IMG/VR virus record: IMGVR_UViG_3300023110_000115
Location: 1-33,210 of that record
Source of the DNA: a virus
Length of the DNA stretch: 33,210 nucleotides
Reading direction: 5' to 3' (one strand)
In this document: positions 6,912-15,593 of the stretch, piece after piece
How the letters are laid out: every line of letters starts with the position of its first letter
Numbering within the stretch: the first letter of the stretch is position 1
The notes under the pieces: model-generated
Seen by the model: the letters and a program-made list of their open reading frames with translations, nothing else
The model's database searches: none
Told to the model about the DNA's origin: nothing
Position numbers and translations under genes: made by a program

Positions 6912-8693
6912 ATGCATATAGATTACAAAAAATTAGGATATCGTTGGCGAGGTCCCTATTCTGAATCAATTGATTATGAAGACAAAGATGTTGTCTATAA
7001 AGATGGTGCGGCCTTTGCTTATGAACGAGATACACAATCATTTAAGATTTTTGCCAGAGGTCAAGTCGAAGCAATTTCAAAAGGTGAAATTATTGTTGGT
7101 GGTGATTCTACTGTTGTTTCTGGATTTCCCGGAGAATTTTTATATGTTCGCAACGGTGAAGTAAATTTTGAACATCCCTATGACCGTAATGGAACTAAAG
7201 TCAAAGCACTCTCATCTATACCTAAATCATCTGATTATGGATTTATGGGTGGTTGTGGTAATTTCTGGCATAATCACCACTATATATCTTATGTTATGTG
7301 GGATGGTTCTGTTCGTTCTTTGGGGTGGAATAATTCTTATAATTTGACAGGGCAGGGTCCCAAAGATAATACTACCGCCACTGGTGATTATACACCAACA
7401 CGAATTAATTTCCCAAAAGGAACACCTCCAATTGTAAAAACAATGACGAGACATGTTTCCATTCATTGTATAGACCGTGATGGTCAACTTTGGGGAGCAG
7501 GTCATCAATTTCATTATGGTGGCGCAACAAAAAATGAAGATCAAGGCCATCAAAGACAAATGGTCAATCTGAATGAAAGAACTCCAATTGGTAATGAAAA
7601 AGTTAAAGATGTTTTTTGCTTTGCTGAAATTGGAAAATGGGGTTATGATACTTACTTCGCTTTAACTGAATCTGGAAAAGTATATTCCTGGGGGCAAGAT
7701 AATCCTCATGGTATTCAAGGACGAGGTGGTGGAACAAGATACCAAGCCGCACTTATACCATTCACAGCCGAACATCCAATCAAGAAAATTTCTTCAGATG
7801 GATATTACGTAACTGGTATGATTGATGAAGATGATAACTTATGGACCGTAGGACATTCTAAGGCAAATTTCTTAGGTTATTCTACAACTGAATTTAATAG
7901 AGTTTTGTTCTTACCTGACAAAGTTCATGAGTTTTCCGCTGTTGGTTGTTATCGCCATACAAGCAATAATAACTATTATGCTATGGTAGGAATACTATTT
8001 AAGAATGGTGATTTCTATCACAGAAGTGACTCCCATGATGGTGAAAGTTGGGGTTCACCTGGAGCAAGTTGGTCACATTCCATTCATAATGAGTCTTATA
8101 AAACAGGACAAAATATTAGTAATATTTGGTTTGGTAATGGTGCTTGGCCAATGGCAATAGCAAGAACAAAAGATGGTCGTTGGATTTATCGTGGACCAAA
8201 TCGCTGGGGACAAGCGCCTTGGCCGGGCAACCACTGCACACCAACTGGACCTGTTGATTGGGATACAAATCCTATCTATGAACTCGACAACACATATTGG
8301 AATGATAATATTAAGGAATTCACTTGGTATAAGTCAAATCTTAATTCAATGGGATATGCCTTGACAAAAGATGGTCGTGTGTGGACAACAGGTTGTAATT
8401 ACGAAGGTTGGCGAGGATTAGGACATGCTAGTTCCACACGGGTAGGCGAACCTGCAAATGATGATTATGTTGGATATGATAATGCTTATTATCCTGTAGG
8501 TAACGATAAAATTGTTGAAGCAACTCATACCGGATACATATATCATAATTATGGAGGAACCTGGCAACCTTATTGGTCTTTTCATGTTCTTACAGATAAA
8601 GGTGATGTTTTCGCCTCAGGCGCAGGTTACGCAGGTGTGAATGGTCAACTTCATGATGTGGACATTCATGTACCTAGTAAAATAATTTTCTAA
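6912..8693 (+). CDS. Tail-fibre protein with RCC1-like beta-propeller
   Basis: In this 593-residue protein, the N-terminal 45 residues (YRWRGPYSESIDYEDKDVV and on to FKIFARG) resemble a W-x-G...DVV...W/F-x-x-FA-x-G carbohydrate-binding-like module, shared with the gene at 8717. Residues 100-590 hold diverged RCC1 repeats: GSVRSLGWNN, GQLWGAGHQ, GKVYSWGQDN, DNLWTVGHS, GRVWTTGCNYEG and GDVFASGAGY. This predicts a beta-propeller. RCC1 folds mediate protein or glycan binding, so a host-recognition role is likely (inference). The high Trp, Tyr and His content suits a binding surface. Confidence 0.7.
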   Translation: MHIDYKKLGYRWRGPYSESIDYEDKDVVYKDGAAFAYERDTQSFKIFARGQVEAISKGEIIVGGDSTVVSGFPGEFLYVRNGEVNFEHPYDRNGTKVKALSSIPKSSDYGFMGGCGNFWHNHHYISYVMWDGSVRSLGWNNSYNLTGQGPKDNTTATGDYTPTRINFPKGTPPIVKTMTRHVSIHCIDRDGQLWGAGHQFHYGGATKNEDQGHQRQMVNLNERTPIGNEKVKDVFCFAEIGKWGYDTYFALTESGKVYSWGQDNPHGIQGRGGGTRYQAALIPFTAEHPIKKISSDGYYVTGMIDEDDNLWTVGHSKANFLGYSTTEFNRVLFLPDKVHEFSAVGCYRHTSNNNYYAMVGILFKNGDFYHRSDSHDGESWGSPGASWSHSIHNESYKTGQNISNIWFGNGAWPMAIARTKDGRWIYRGPNRWGQAPWPGNHCTPTGPVDWDTNPIYELDNTYWNDNIKEFTWYKSNLNSMGYALTKDGRVWTTGCNYEGWRGLGHASSTRVGEPANDDYVGYDNAYYPVGNDKIVEATHTGYIYHNYGGTWQPYWSFHVLTDKGDVFASGAGYAGVNGQLHDVDIHVPSKIIF

Positions 8694-8716
8694 TATTAAA
8701 AAAGGAATAGAAAACC

Positions 8717-10462
8717 ATGGCAAACGTAATTTTAGGAAAAGTAGCCATCACTTGGAAAGGTGAGTTCGACACCAATCTTACATATCATGAACAGGATGTT
8801 GTGAGCAATGGTGCTGATACATTCATCTGTAAGGTGGCACAATCAACATCAGGTGCTTTCGATGTAACTGAATGGGATACCTTTGCTCAAGGAACCCGTG
8901 ATGTCGCAACAACACCAGGAGATTTGATTTATCATGATGGCTATCAACTACGTCGATTGCCAATTGGTGATGAAGGAGAAGTTCTTTCAATCAATGCTGA
9001 TACAAATATGCCTGAATGGGTTACACCATATACAACAAGCTCAAATCGTGTTAAAAGTTTATTGCGATTTGAAGGTGTTCCAATGAACGGATATGAACAA
9101 TTTTGTATGATGGAAGATGATTCAGTAAGATGCTGGGGGCATGGTGGTCATTATGGTCTTGGGCTAGGAACAAATAATTCTAGCCGCCCAAAAACACATC
9201 GTATGCCTTTCCCTCTTGGATTTCCAGGAATTGCGTATCATGCTGTTGATAATACTCCAATGCTTGTTAAATCACATCAGTATGGTTTTGCTTTGATCGA
9301 CAAAAATGGAGACCTTTGGACTTGGGGTGAAAATCAAAATGGTGTTTGTGGTACAAATAGTAACAACTACATGCCAAAAAATGTAATGAAACGCAATGAC
9401 GGTGCGAATCCATTGTATGATGGAAATCCAGGAGCAACAAAAGTAGTAGATGTTCAAGTTCCTTGTGGTTCACAAAACAATAACTGTATGGCAGTTATTG
9501 GTGTGAACGGTCTTCTTTATATGACAGGTTATAATGCTCATGGCCAGCTTGGTCGTGGTGATACATCAGAAAGTTCCTGGTTTGTTAAGTCTGCATATTT
9601 TGATAATCTAAAAACTTCAGAAGGTGTGACTGTAGAAAAAGTTCGTTTAGGACGAGCAGAATACACACATGGACTTTCAATTGATAGTACAGGAAGATTA
9701 CATGTATGGGGTTATAATGGTGATTATCAATTAGGAAATAACTCATCGACAAATGCTGCCACACCATTTCATCTGAACAGCGGATCAATCACAAATCAAG
9801 TGGTCACAGATATTTGGGCTGGACCGCATAGTTCATTCTGCCGTCTTGCTGATAAGTCTCTTCATGTATGGGGTGGAGATCGATACGGTTCTCATGGTAT
9901 TGGTGTGAATAGCGGAAGTTCTACAGTCAATTCTTCTTCACGAATTCCAGTTCCTTCTACTGATGATGTTGAGCTATTCTGCCATGATACTTACTATGAT
10001 TATCCCGCATCTTACATTTATAAGACTGATAATAAATTATACTCTACTGGATATAATGGAGTTGGAAATCTTGGTGTTGGTGATACTTCTGCCCGAGCCT
10101 CGTGGACAGAAGTAGATATGAGTATGTTTAAAAATGGTGAACTTCCAATCAAGATTTTCTGTAACGGTCAAAATGGACATAATGTATTTGGTGTTCTTAC
10201 AGACCAAGGACGAGTGTATGCTTGTGGATATAATGGTTACGGTCAATTAGGAGTCGGTGACCAAAGTAACAAAACTAGATTGACTGAAGCTATTTGTGAT
10301 AAATTTATTGTAGATGCTATTTTTGTTGGACATGAACGATATATGAATCTTCACGTTCTTACAAGTGATGGTCAGCTTTTAATTAGTGGTTGTGGTGATA
10401 ATTACCAATTGGCGATGCCTCATTCAACTGAATATCCTTCTTTAGCTCCTGTAGCATTTTAA
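8717..10462 (+). CDS. Tail-fibre protein with RCC1 beta-propeller, paralogue
   Basis: This 581-residue protein has the same design as the gene at 6912: a W-x-G...DVV N-terminal module (AITWKGEFDTNLTYHEQDVV), then clear RCC1 repeats. These include SVRCWGHGGHYGLGLG, GDLWTWGENQNGVCG, GLLYMTGYNAHGQLGRGD, GRLHVWGYNGDYQLG, KLYSTGYNGVGNLGVGD and GRVYACGYNGYGQLGVGD. At least seven blades can be counted, matching the usual seven-bladed propeller. The RCC1 consensus is much better kept than in 6912. A GGAAT ribosome site lies upstream. It is probably a receptor-binding adhesin, with the ligand unknown. Confidence 0.75.
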   Translation: MANVILGKVAITWKGEFDTNLTYHEQDVVSNGADTFICKVAQSTSGAFDVTEWDTFAQGTRDVATTPGDLIYHDGYQLRRLPIGDEGEVLSINADTNMPEWVTPYTTSSNRVKSLLRFEGVPMNGYEQFCMMEDDSVRCWGHGGHYGLGLGTNNSSRPKTHRMPFPLGFPGIAYHAVDNTPMLVKSHQYGFALIDKNGDLWTWGENQNGVCGTNSNNYMPKNVMKRNDGANPLYDGNPGATKVVDVQVPCGSQNNNCMAVIGVNGLLYMTGYNAHGQLGRGDTSESSWFVKSAYFDNLKTSEGVTVEKVRLGRAEYTHGLSIDSTGRLHVWGYNGDYQLGNNSSTNAATPFHLNSGSITNQVVTDIWAGPHSSFCRLADKSLHVWGGDRYGSHGIGVNSGSSTVNSSSRIPVPSTDDVELFCHDTYYDYPASYIYKTDNKLYSTGYNGVGNLGVGDTSARASWTEVDMSMFKNGELPIKIFCNGQNGHNVFGVLTDQGRVYACGYNGYGQLGVGDQSNKTRLTEAICDKFIVDAIFVGHERYMNLHVLTSDGQLLISGCGDNYQLAMPHSTEYPSLAPVAF

Positions 10463-10475
10463 TTGAGAATATATT

Positions 10476-10967
10476 ATGAGTGTTCTTGGTGACATTTTTG
10501 CTGGAGCAATTATTCCATTTGCTCACTCTTCAATTCCTCACGGTTTTCTTCGTTGCGATGGCGCAACGTTGAATGCTGTAGAAGATAAAATCTTTCTTGA
10601 TTTATATCAAGCAATTGGCACAACTTGGGGAGGATCAGGTAGTTCAAATTTTCGAATACCTGATCTTCGTGGTGAGTTTCTTCGTGGTTGGGATGCTGGT
10701 CGTGGTGCGGATAGTGGAAGAGGTATGGCTACTTACCAAGGCATGTCTTATCAAGCTCATCGACATGAAAGTTATAACACAAATATTCGTGGCGCAAGTT
10801 GGTGGGGACAGCGTGATGGAGACCTTGATGGTTCATGGGTAGCAACTGGATACGATAAAACAACATTGAGACTTTCAGACTATCTTTCTTTTGGAACTGG
10901 TTCACCAGGTGCTGGTTCTGAAACTCGTCCTAGAAATATTGCTATTCATTTTTGTATAAAGTATTGA
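10476..10967 (+). CDS. Tail collar domain protein
   Basis: This 163-residue protein has a phage tail collar domain: GAIIPFAHSSIPHGFLRCDG, then IGTTWGGSGSSNFRIPDLRG (residues 9-64) and the terminal NIAIHFCIKY strand. Between them lies a variable insert rich in Gly, Trp, Arg and His (WDAGRGADSGRGM onward), the usual receptor-facing part. The family includes short tail fibres such as T4 gp12. It is followed directly by a tail chaperone gene. A shorter relative is at 12841. Confidence 0.85.
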   Translation: MSVLGDIFAGAIIPFAHSSIPHGFLRCDGATLNAVEDKIFLDLYQAIGTTWGGSGSSNFRIPDLRGEFLRGWDAGRGADSGRGMATYQGMSYQAHRHESYNTNIRGASWWGQRDGDLDGSWVATGYDKTTLRLSDYLSFGTGSPGAGSETRPRNIAIHFCIKY

Positions 10968-10968
10968 T

Positions 10969-11451
10969 ATGATCATCTATTCAATTTCGACAGGTCTACC
11001 CTACGAAGCTCAGAAACATCCAACAAATGATGGTTTTTTAATTCCCGATACATATACTCAAGAGGAACCTCCTTTCTTCTCAGAGGATCAGTATGCTGTT
11101 TATGAAGATTCTGAATGGACTGTTTATGACAAGGAAGTGATTATTGAGAAACAAGATCCTTCACCAATCTTTGAAGATAGTGTTCCTGATTATGTTCCGA
11201 ATGTGATGGAAATCTTTCGAGCACAAAGAGACTATAAAATCAGTCTGACAGATTGGCGAATGCTTCCTGATTATGAACGAGGAGATGTAGAAGAATGGAA
11301 ACAATATCGTAAAGAATTGAGAGAATTGCCTGGTCGTATTGACCGTGGTGAAATTCCAATGCCAACAATTGACAATGAATTTCGTTTGAAAAAATATGAA
11401 CACTGGCCAAAAGAACCAACCCCTACAAATCTTTTCCCCGAAGGTTTTTGA
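10969..11451 (+). CDS. Phage tail assembly chaperone, third copy
   Basis: In this 160-residue protein, the C-terminal half carries the chaperone signature: FRAQRDYKISLTDW, then WKQYRKELRELP and YEHWPKEP near the end. The N-terminal 80 residues (acidic, Pro/Tyr-rich, with PDTYTQEEPPFFSEDQYAVY) differ from the copies at 1106 and 2039. It begins one base after the collar protein stop, so that protein is the likely client. Its 3' end overlaps the start of the next gene by 56 bases if the first ATG there is used. Confidence 0.75.
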   Translation: MIIYSISTGLPYEAQKHPTNDGFLIPDTYTQEEPPFFSEDQYAVYEDSEWTVYDKEVIIEKQDPSPIFEDSVPDYVPNVMEIFRAQRDYKISLTDWRMLPDYERGDVEEWKQYRKELRELPGRIDRGEIPMPTIDNEFRLKKYEHWPKEPTPTNLFPEGF

Positions 11452-12139
11452 ATGTAGTAATCGTTGGGAAATCTCAACACAAAAACTTTCTTCAAAAACA
11501 ATCTATCTAATCGATTCCTTTTATTCCGATATTTCTGCTGTTCGTCATGAAGTGAATAAACTTCCTGTCTGTCAGGTCGGTTTACCCGAAACATTTGAAG
11601 AAACAAAAGAACATTTTTTCTTAGGTAGAAAATCACATGTTGTGGGAATGCGAGGAACTATTCCTCCATATCGTGACCAATTGAATACACATGTTACAGA
11701 ACTTCTTGATTTAGAAAACCAAAATCTTCAAGCTCTGACTGTTGGTGATATCTTGGTCAATGTTTTTCAAAAAGGTCCGCTTTATGATGAAAACTCTTAT
11801 TGTTTTGCTCATTTAGATCCACCTGTTGATGCGATTGGTATGGTTGCTTTGTTGATTTTTCTCAATGAACATTATGAGGAAGGTGAGGGCTTTTCTTTTT
11901 ATTCTCCAAAAAAACCGATTGAAAAATTTAACAGTACATATGGCACAACTTATTGTCCAAAAGAATTGTTGAACATTGATTTGACAATTCAAGGAAAAGA
12001 AAATCGTGCGATACTATTTCCTGGTGATCAATTTATACATGGACAAAGAACACCTACAAAACAATTTTGTAATGAAACAAGATATGCTCAAGCTATTTTT
12101 ATGAACATTTTTCCAAAGAAAAATTATGTCTACAGTTGA
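11396..12139 (+). CDS. 2OG-Fe(II) oxygenase-like protein (DUF6445-like)
   Basis: This 247-residue protein contains GMRGTIPPY (residues 84-92), FAHLDPPVDAIGMVALLIFL (HxD pair at 142-144) and ILFPGDQFIHGQ (distal His). The arrangement is that of a double-stranded beta-helix Fe(II)/2-oxoglutarate dioxygenase, and the ensemble recalls the DUF6445 family found in marine phages. The ATG at 11396 lies inside the upstream gene without a clear ribosome site, so the true start is uncertain, but no better start is visible. It overlaps the next oxygenase gene by 14 bases. The substrate is unknown; protein or nucleotide hydroxylation is possible. Confidence 0.6.
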   Translation: MNTGQKNQPLQIFSPKVFECSNRWEISTQKLSSKTIYLIDSFYSDISAVRHEVNKLPVCQVGLPETFEETKEHFFLGRKSHVVGMRGTIPPYRDQLNTHVTELLDLENQNLQALTVGDILVNVFQKGPLYDENSYCFAHLDPPVDAIGMVALLIFLNEHYEEGEGFSFYSPKKPIEKFNSTYGTTYCPKELLNIDLTIQGKENRAILFPGDQFIHGQRTPTKQFCNETRYAQAIFMNIFPKKNYVYS

Positions 12140-12806
12140 ATTGTTTAAAGTTCCTATAATTGTGAAAGAATTACCAAACAAAGATGAAATTGGAAAAGAA
12201 ATCAATCAGTTTATGAAAAAAACTGTTTTTCTACAAACACAAGGTAACATTGGAAATGGCTCAAAATTTGGTGTTGACATGGAAAATGCAACCGAAGACA
12301 AAATACCTTACAACTATAAAATCTTTAAGAATGATTCTTTCTCGTTACTTCCTTGGATTTTTCAAAATGAATTTAAAGATTACATACATCGTCATTGTTT
12401 ATATGAACATGATAGGGAAAGAATTAATCCTGAAGAAGATTTAGAATTAGATTCATGGATTGTGAAACAAAATTCAAATGAATCTGGTTTGATTGCCCAT
12501 CAACATCCTGATTATTTGGTGAATGGTGTTTATTATCATAAGGCACCTGATCCAAAATTAAACTTAGGTGGTGAACTTATTGTATATTCACCATTTCCTC
12601 AACTTTCATATTATAATTTTTCAAGTCAAGATCGAATGTTTGTTCGTCCGTGTTCAGGTTTATTGATTATCTTTCCATCTTTTCTCAATCATGCCGTGAA
12701 TCCTATTCGTTATGATTCAAAATATAAAAATGTAGAAAGAGTTAATATTTCTGCTTCAGTTCATCTAAATTCTTTTCTTCAGTATAAAAAGGTCTTAGAT
12801 AAATAA
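12126..12806 (+). CDS. Putative 2OG-Fe(II) oxygenase
   Basis: In this 226-residue protein, the C-terminal half matches the phage/marine 2OG-Fe(II) oxygenase pattern. It has SGLIAHQHPDYLVNGVYYH (metal-binding His region), GGELIVYSPFP, then GLLIIFPSFLNHAVNPI (distal His) and a following Arg in ERVNISASVHLN that would bind 2-oxoglutarate. Such enzymes are frequent in T4-like marine phages, with unproven substrates. It overlaps the preceding oxygenase-like gene by 14 bases. The pair sits within fibre genes, so a virion protein could be the target (inference). Confidence 0.75.
   Translation: MSTVELFKVPIIVKELPNKDEIGKEINQFMKKTVFLQTQGNIGNGSKFGVDMENATEDKIPYNYKIFKNDSFSLLPWIFQNEFKDYIHRHCLYEHDRERINPEEDLELDSWIVKQNSNESGLIAHQHPDYLVNGVYYHKAPDPKLNLGGELIVYSPFPQLSYYNFSSQDRMFVRPCSGLLIIFPSFLNHAVNPIRYDSKYKNVERVNISASVHLNSFLQYKKVLDK
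12798..12805 (+). promoter_or_regulatory. Putative T4-type late promoter box
   Basis: GATAAATA lies 35 bases before the ATG at 12841, the same arrangement as at 3068. It overlaps the end of the oxygenase gene. Confidence 0.5.
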
Positions 12807-12840
12807 GGTATATAAATTTATAACCTATTCATAAGAAACC

Positions 12841-13179
12841 ATGGCGCAACTTATCATGAGTGCTTCCTTAGCGGCACTCCCTCAAGAAATCATTGATTAC
12901 GCACATTCTGATGGTAAAACACTTGCTGTTGGAAGTGGAACACCAATACCTGTAGGTTTCATTGCTACATTTGCAATGGGTGACTTGCCAACTGGCTGGC
13001 TTTTTTGTGACGGCTCTCCTCTCGATAGTGTAGCTGATACGATGTTTACTGAACTATACGATACAATCGGTACAACATGGGGTGGAACAGGAGCAAACAA
13101 TTTTAACATACCAGATTTTCGTGACCTAACAATTGCTGGTCCTGGTGATGCTGCAGCTTTTTATTGTATAAAATATTAG
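12841..13179 (+). CDS. Short tail collar domain protein
   Basis: This 112-residue protein has the collar core GTPIPVGFIATFAMGDLPTG, WLFCDGSPL, then IGTTWGGTGANNFNIPDFRD. It jumps almost directly to the terminal AAFYCIKY strand. Compared with 10476-10967, the receptor-facing insert of about 60 residues is missing. It may be a capping or adaptor protein, or a collar base to which the following large fibre attaches. It follows a late-type box and is 12 bases from the next gene. Confidence 0.8.
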   Translation: MAQLIMSASLAALPQEIIDYAHSDGKTLAVGSGTPIPVGFIATFAMGDLPTGWLFCDGSPLDSVADTMFTELYDTIGTTWGGTGANNFNIPDFRDLTIAGPGDAAAFYCIKY

Positions 13180-13191
13180 GAGTTATAAAAA

Positions 13192-14934
13192 ATGGCGATG
13201 AAGAAAGTTTATTCAACGAAAACTGGTAAGGTCACTTGGGCACAACCAAATCCTGCTCGTCCTGGTGAATATTTGATGCCAGCAGATGCTACGGAATTTC
13301 CTCCACCAGCATTTGATGACTCATCAAAAAAAGCAAAATATGTGAACAACTCATGGGTCACAGAGGACCTAACTCCAGAAGAACTTCATGAAGCCTCTGG
13401 TTCAACAGGAACATTCATTGGTCAACTAGATGATATTGGTAATATCGCTCTTGATTCAGTCACAAACGGTCAAGCATTGATTTGGGATGCTGAGAATAAC
13501 AAATGGACAAATGGAAATGTAGCCGCTGGAGAAGGAGGAATAGGAGGAGGTGGTTGTATCTTGCAAGTAAAGCAGTCTGTTAAAACAGATTCTTGGATGA
13601 CAAGAAGTAATGATTTTGTGGATATTCCTGGTCTTGACGTATCAATTACACCTAAGTCTGCAACAAGTAAGATCTTAGTGATGATTGATACCATGAATGC
13701 TGCAGATTTCTATTGCGGAGAAATACAATTGGCTCGTAATGGAACCTACATCTATCAAGCAGATGCTGCAGGTAATAGACCAAGGTCAACAATTATTGTT
13801 GGTCGTGAACCAAGTCCTCATGGTGAGTCAGAAAGAAGTTCTGCAATTTTTTTAGATTCTCCGAATACAACGTCAGAAGTAACCTACAAACTATTAGGCC
13901 GTGGCAGAAAAGACAATGAGCAAGATGGAGGTTTATTCATCAACAGAACTCCACCAGACAGAGACACCAACACGTTTGATGGTAGAGGCGTTTCTTCAAT
14001 CACTGTCATGGAAATTGACGAATCGAATAATATTCAAAACATTGTTGATCGTCAAACAGGACCACCTGAAACATATTTTGTTGCTTCGGTTAGTCGTCCA
14101 TCTGTAATTTGGTATAATGACCAATACTTAGATTTGTGGATTCTAAGAGAACAATCGGGTAATTCTTTCGACTCGAGCACAGGAGTTTTCACAGCACCAA
14201 AACAAGGTCTTTATCGTTTTGACTTCTTTGATAATTTTCGAACAGGTTCGAGCGCTCAGTTGTATTGGGATTGGCACAAAAATAATTCACCCATAGGTTA
14301 TGGAAGAGTCTACGGACATCATGATGCTGGATGGGAAGGAATGTCAGGTCATTTGATTATTTCCTTAGAAGAAGGCGACACCATTAGAATAAGAATGTAT
14401 GGACACGGTGGCACGGATGCTGATGGTGGCACATACGGTTTATTTACTGGTTACATAATGAATCAAGGTGCGAATGTGACAATTTCAAATGGCACAACGA
14501 ATGCATCTCAAGGAACTGCTTACAGTGAACTCGACACGGATGCATCGAGAGGAGCCGCTACTAATGCTGACAACTCAGAACTACCTTCATATGCCTGCCG
14601 TGCTTTCTGTACCTTTGATGGAACCGATGTCACCACTGTCAATGGCGAGTCGCATTGCCGAATACTTGGCTCTGGCAATATCAGCAAAGTGATCCGACAT
14701 GAAACTGGGAAATACTCTGTTCACTTCAAGACACCAATGCCTGACATTAATTATTCACCAACTATCACAGGAACAGGCGGGGGCACAAGCAGTGGCTACG
14801 CTCAATTAGATACACAGCAATTCAATGGTAATGGTTCCCATGATTTCTGGATAGACCGTTTTAACATTCGTGCAACTGACTCTGCAGGGGCATACACAAA
14901 TCATCCTCGCATTTCAATTCAAGTCTTTAGGTAA
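13192..14934 (+). CDS. Large tail-fibre protein with C1q-like domain
   Basis: In this 580-residue protein, residues 85-125 hold IGQLDDIGNIALDS and GQALIWDAENNKWTNGN, a common fibre motif. Residues 125-290 form a domain starting CILQVKQSVKTDSWM and continuing ISVTPKS-like strands (DVSITPKSATSKILVMIDT), frequent in phage fibres. Residues 320-435 resemble C1q (GVFTAPKQGLYRFDFF and SLEEGDTIRIRMYGHGG). The last 120 residues (FDGTDVTT, GNISKVIRHETGKYSVHF) are another known fibre-tip type. A GGAG site precedes the ATG; MAMKK or MKK may be the start. The fibre call is firm, the receptor unknown. Confidence 0.8.
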   Translation: MAMKKVYSTKTGKVTWAQPNPARPGEYLMPADATEFPPPAFDDSSKKAKYVNNSWVTEDLTPEELHEASGSTGTFIGQLDDIGNIALDSVTNGQALIWDAENNKWTNGNVAAGEGGIGGGGCILQVKQSVKTDSWMTRSNDFVDIPGLDVSITPKSATSKILVMIDTMNAADFYCGEIQLARNGTYIYQADAAGNRPRSTIIVGREPSPHGESERSSAIFLDSPNTTSEVTYKLLGRGRKDNEQDGGLFINRTPPDRDTNTFDGRGVSSITVMEIDESNNIQNIVDRQTGPPETYFVASVSRPSVIWYNDQYLDLWILREQSGNSFDSSTGVFTAPKQGLYRFDFFDNFRTGSSAQLYWDWHKNNSPIGYGRVYGHHDAGWEGMSGHLIISLEEGDTIRIRMYGHGGTDADGGTYGLFTGYIMNQGANVTISNGTTNASQGTAYSELDTDASRGAATNADNSELPSYACRAFCTFDGTDVTTVNGESHCRILGSGNISKVIRHETGKYSVHFKTPMPDINYSPTITGTGGGTSSGYAQLDTQQFNGNGSHDFWIDRFNIRATDSAGAYTNHPRISIQVFR

Positions 14935-14939
14935 ACATA

Positions 14940-15593
14940 ATGCCAAACAATAGTGTAATTTATGTAAATCGTATTTCAAATCGTTCAGGAATCTATCAGC
15001 TTTTGAATGCTGAACATTTTGATTCAAACAATCAAATTCTGTTAAACGAAACAGAAGCATTGTTTCGTTTTTCAAATGCAAATAGCGGTGTGAGAATTGA
15101 ACAGACGGGAACGGGGAACTCAATCACAGCAAATAATTTCATCGTGGATGCGTCTGGAAGCGTCACCAGCGGCACTTTATCATCAAGCGTGAACTTCCCC
15201 ACCGGTCATATGAAATTGCTCAATTTTTCGCAAATTGGCTACGGTCCTGGATTGACCGAAAACACAATTCTGATTTCTCTGGATCTCACAGGGCTTCACC
15301 AGGGCTCGAAAGTTTATCTGACTGGCTCAGTCAATCTTGAAAGAATTAGCGCAGACACAACAGATTCAGCACAATTATCCATTGATGGAGATGATATGAC
15401 AACATTACTTGTCGACGGCTCGGTTGGATACGGAGCCGCTGATAGCCAAAACATTCACATACCCTTTGCCTGTCTCAGTGATTCGATCACAGCAGATTCA
15501 ACCTCATTTGACTTGAGACTTCATAATTTCACAGGAACTGCTGAATTCAATATCAATGGCGGAACAGTCACCACATTCGAAGTGTTCTCATGA
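14940..15593 (+). CDS. Tail-fibre tip protein
   Basis: This 217-residue protein contains NANSGVRIEQTGTGNSI, a peptide typical of phage fibre and tail-spike linkers, then SSSVNFPTGHMKLL, a diverged form of the FPAGHVIQ motif at 588 and 1479. The rest is beta-rich, with a final strand TVTTFEVFS. By eye the region from about 14500 to here is richer in G and C than its surroundings, which could mark exchange of the tip. Its stop overlaps the flavodoxin-fold gene at 15590. Confidence 0.65.
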   Translation: MPNNSVIYVNRISNRSGIYQLLNAEHFDSNNQILLNETEALFRFSNANSGVRIEQTGTGNSITANNFIVDASGSVTSGTLSSSVNFPTGHMKLLNFSQIGYGPGLTENTILISLDLTGLHQGSKVYLTGSVNLERISADTTDSAQLSIDGDDMTTLLVDGSVGYGAADSQNIHIPFACLSDSITADSTSFDLRLHNFTGTAEFNINGGTVTTFEVFS

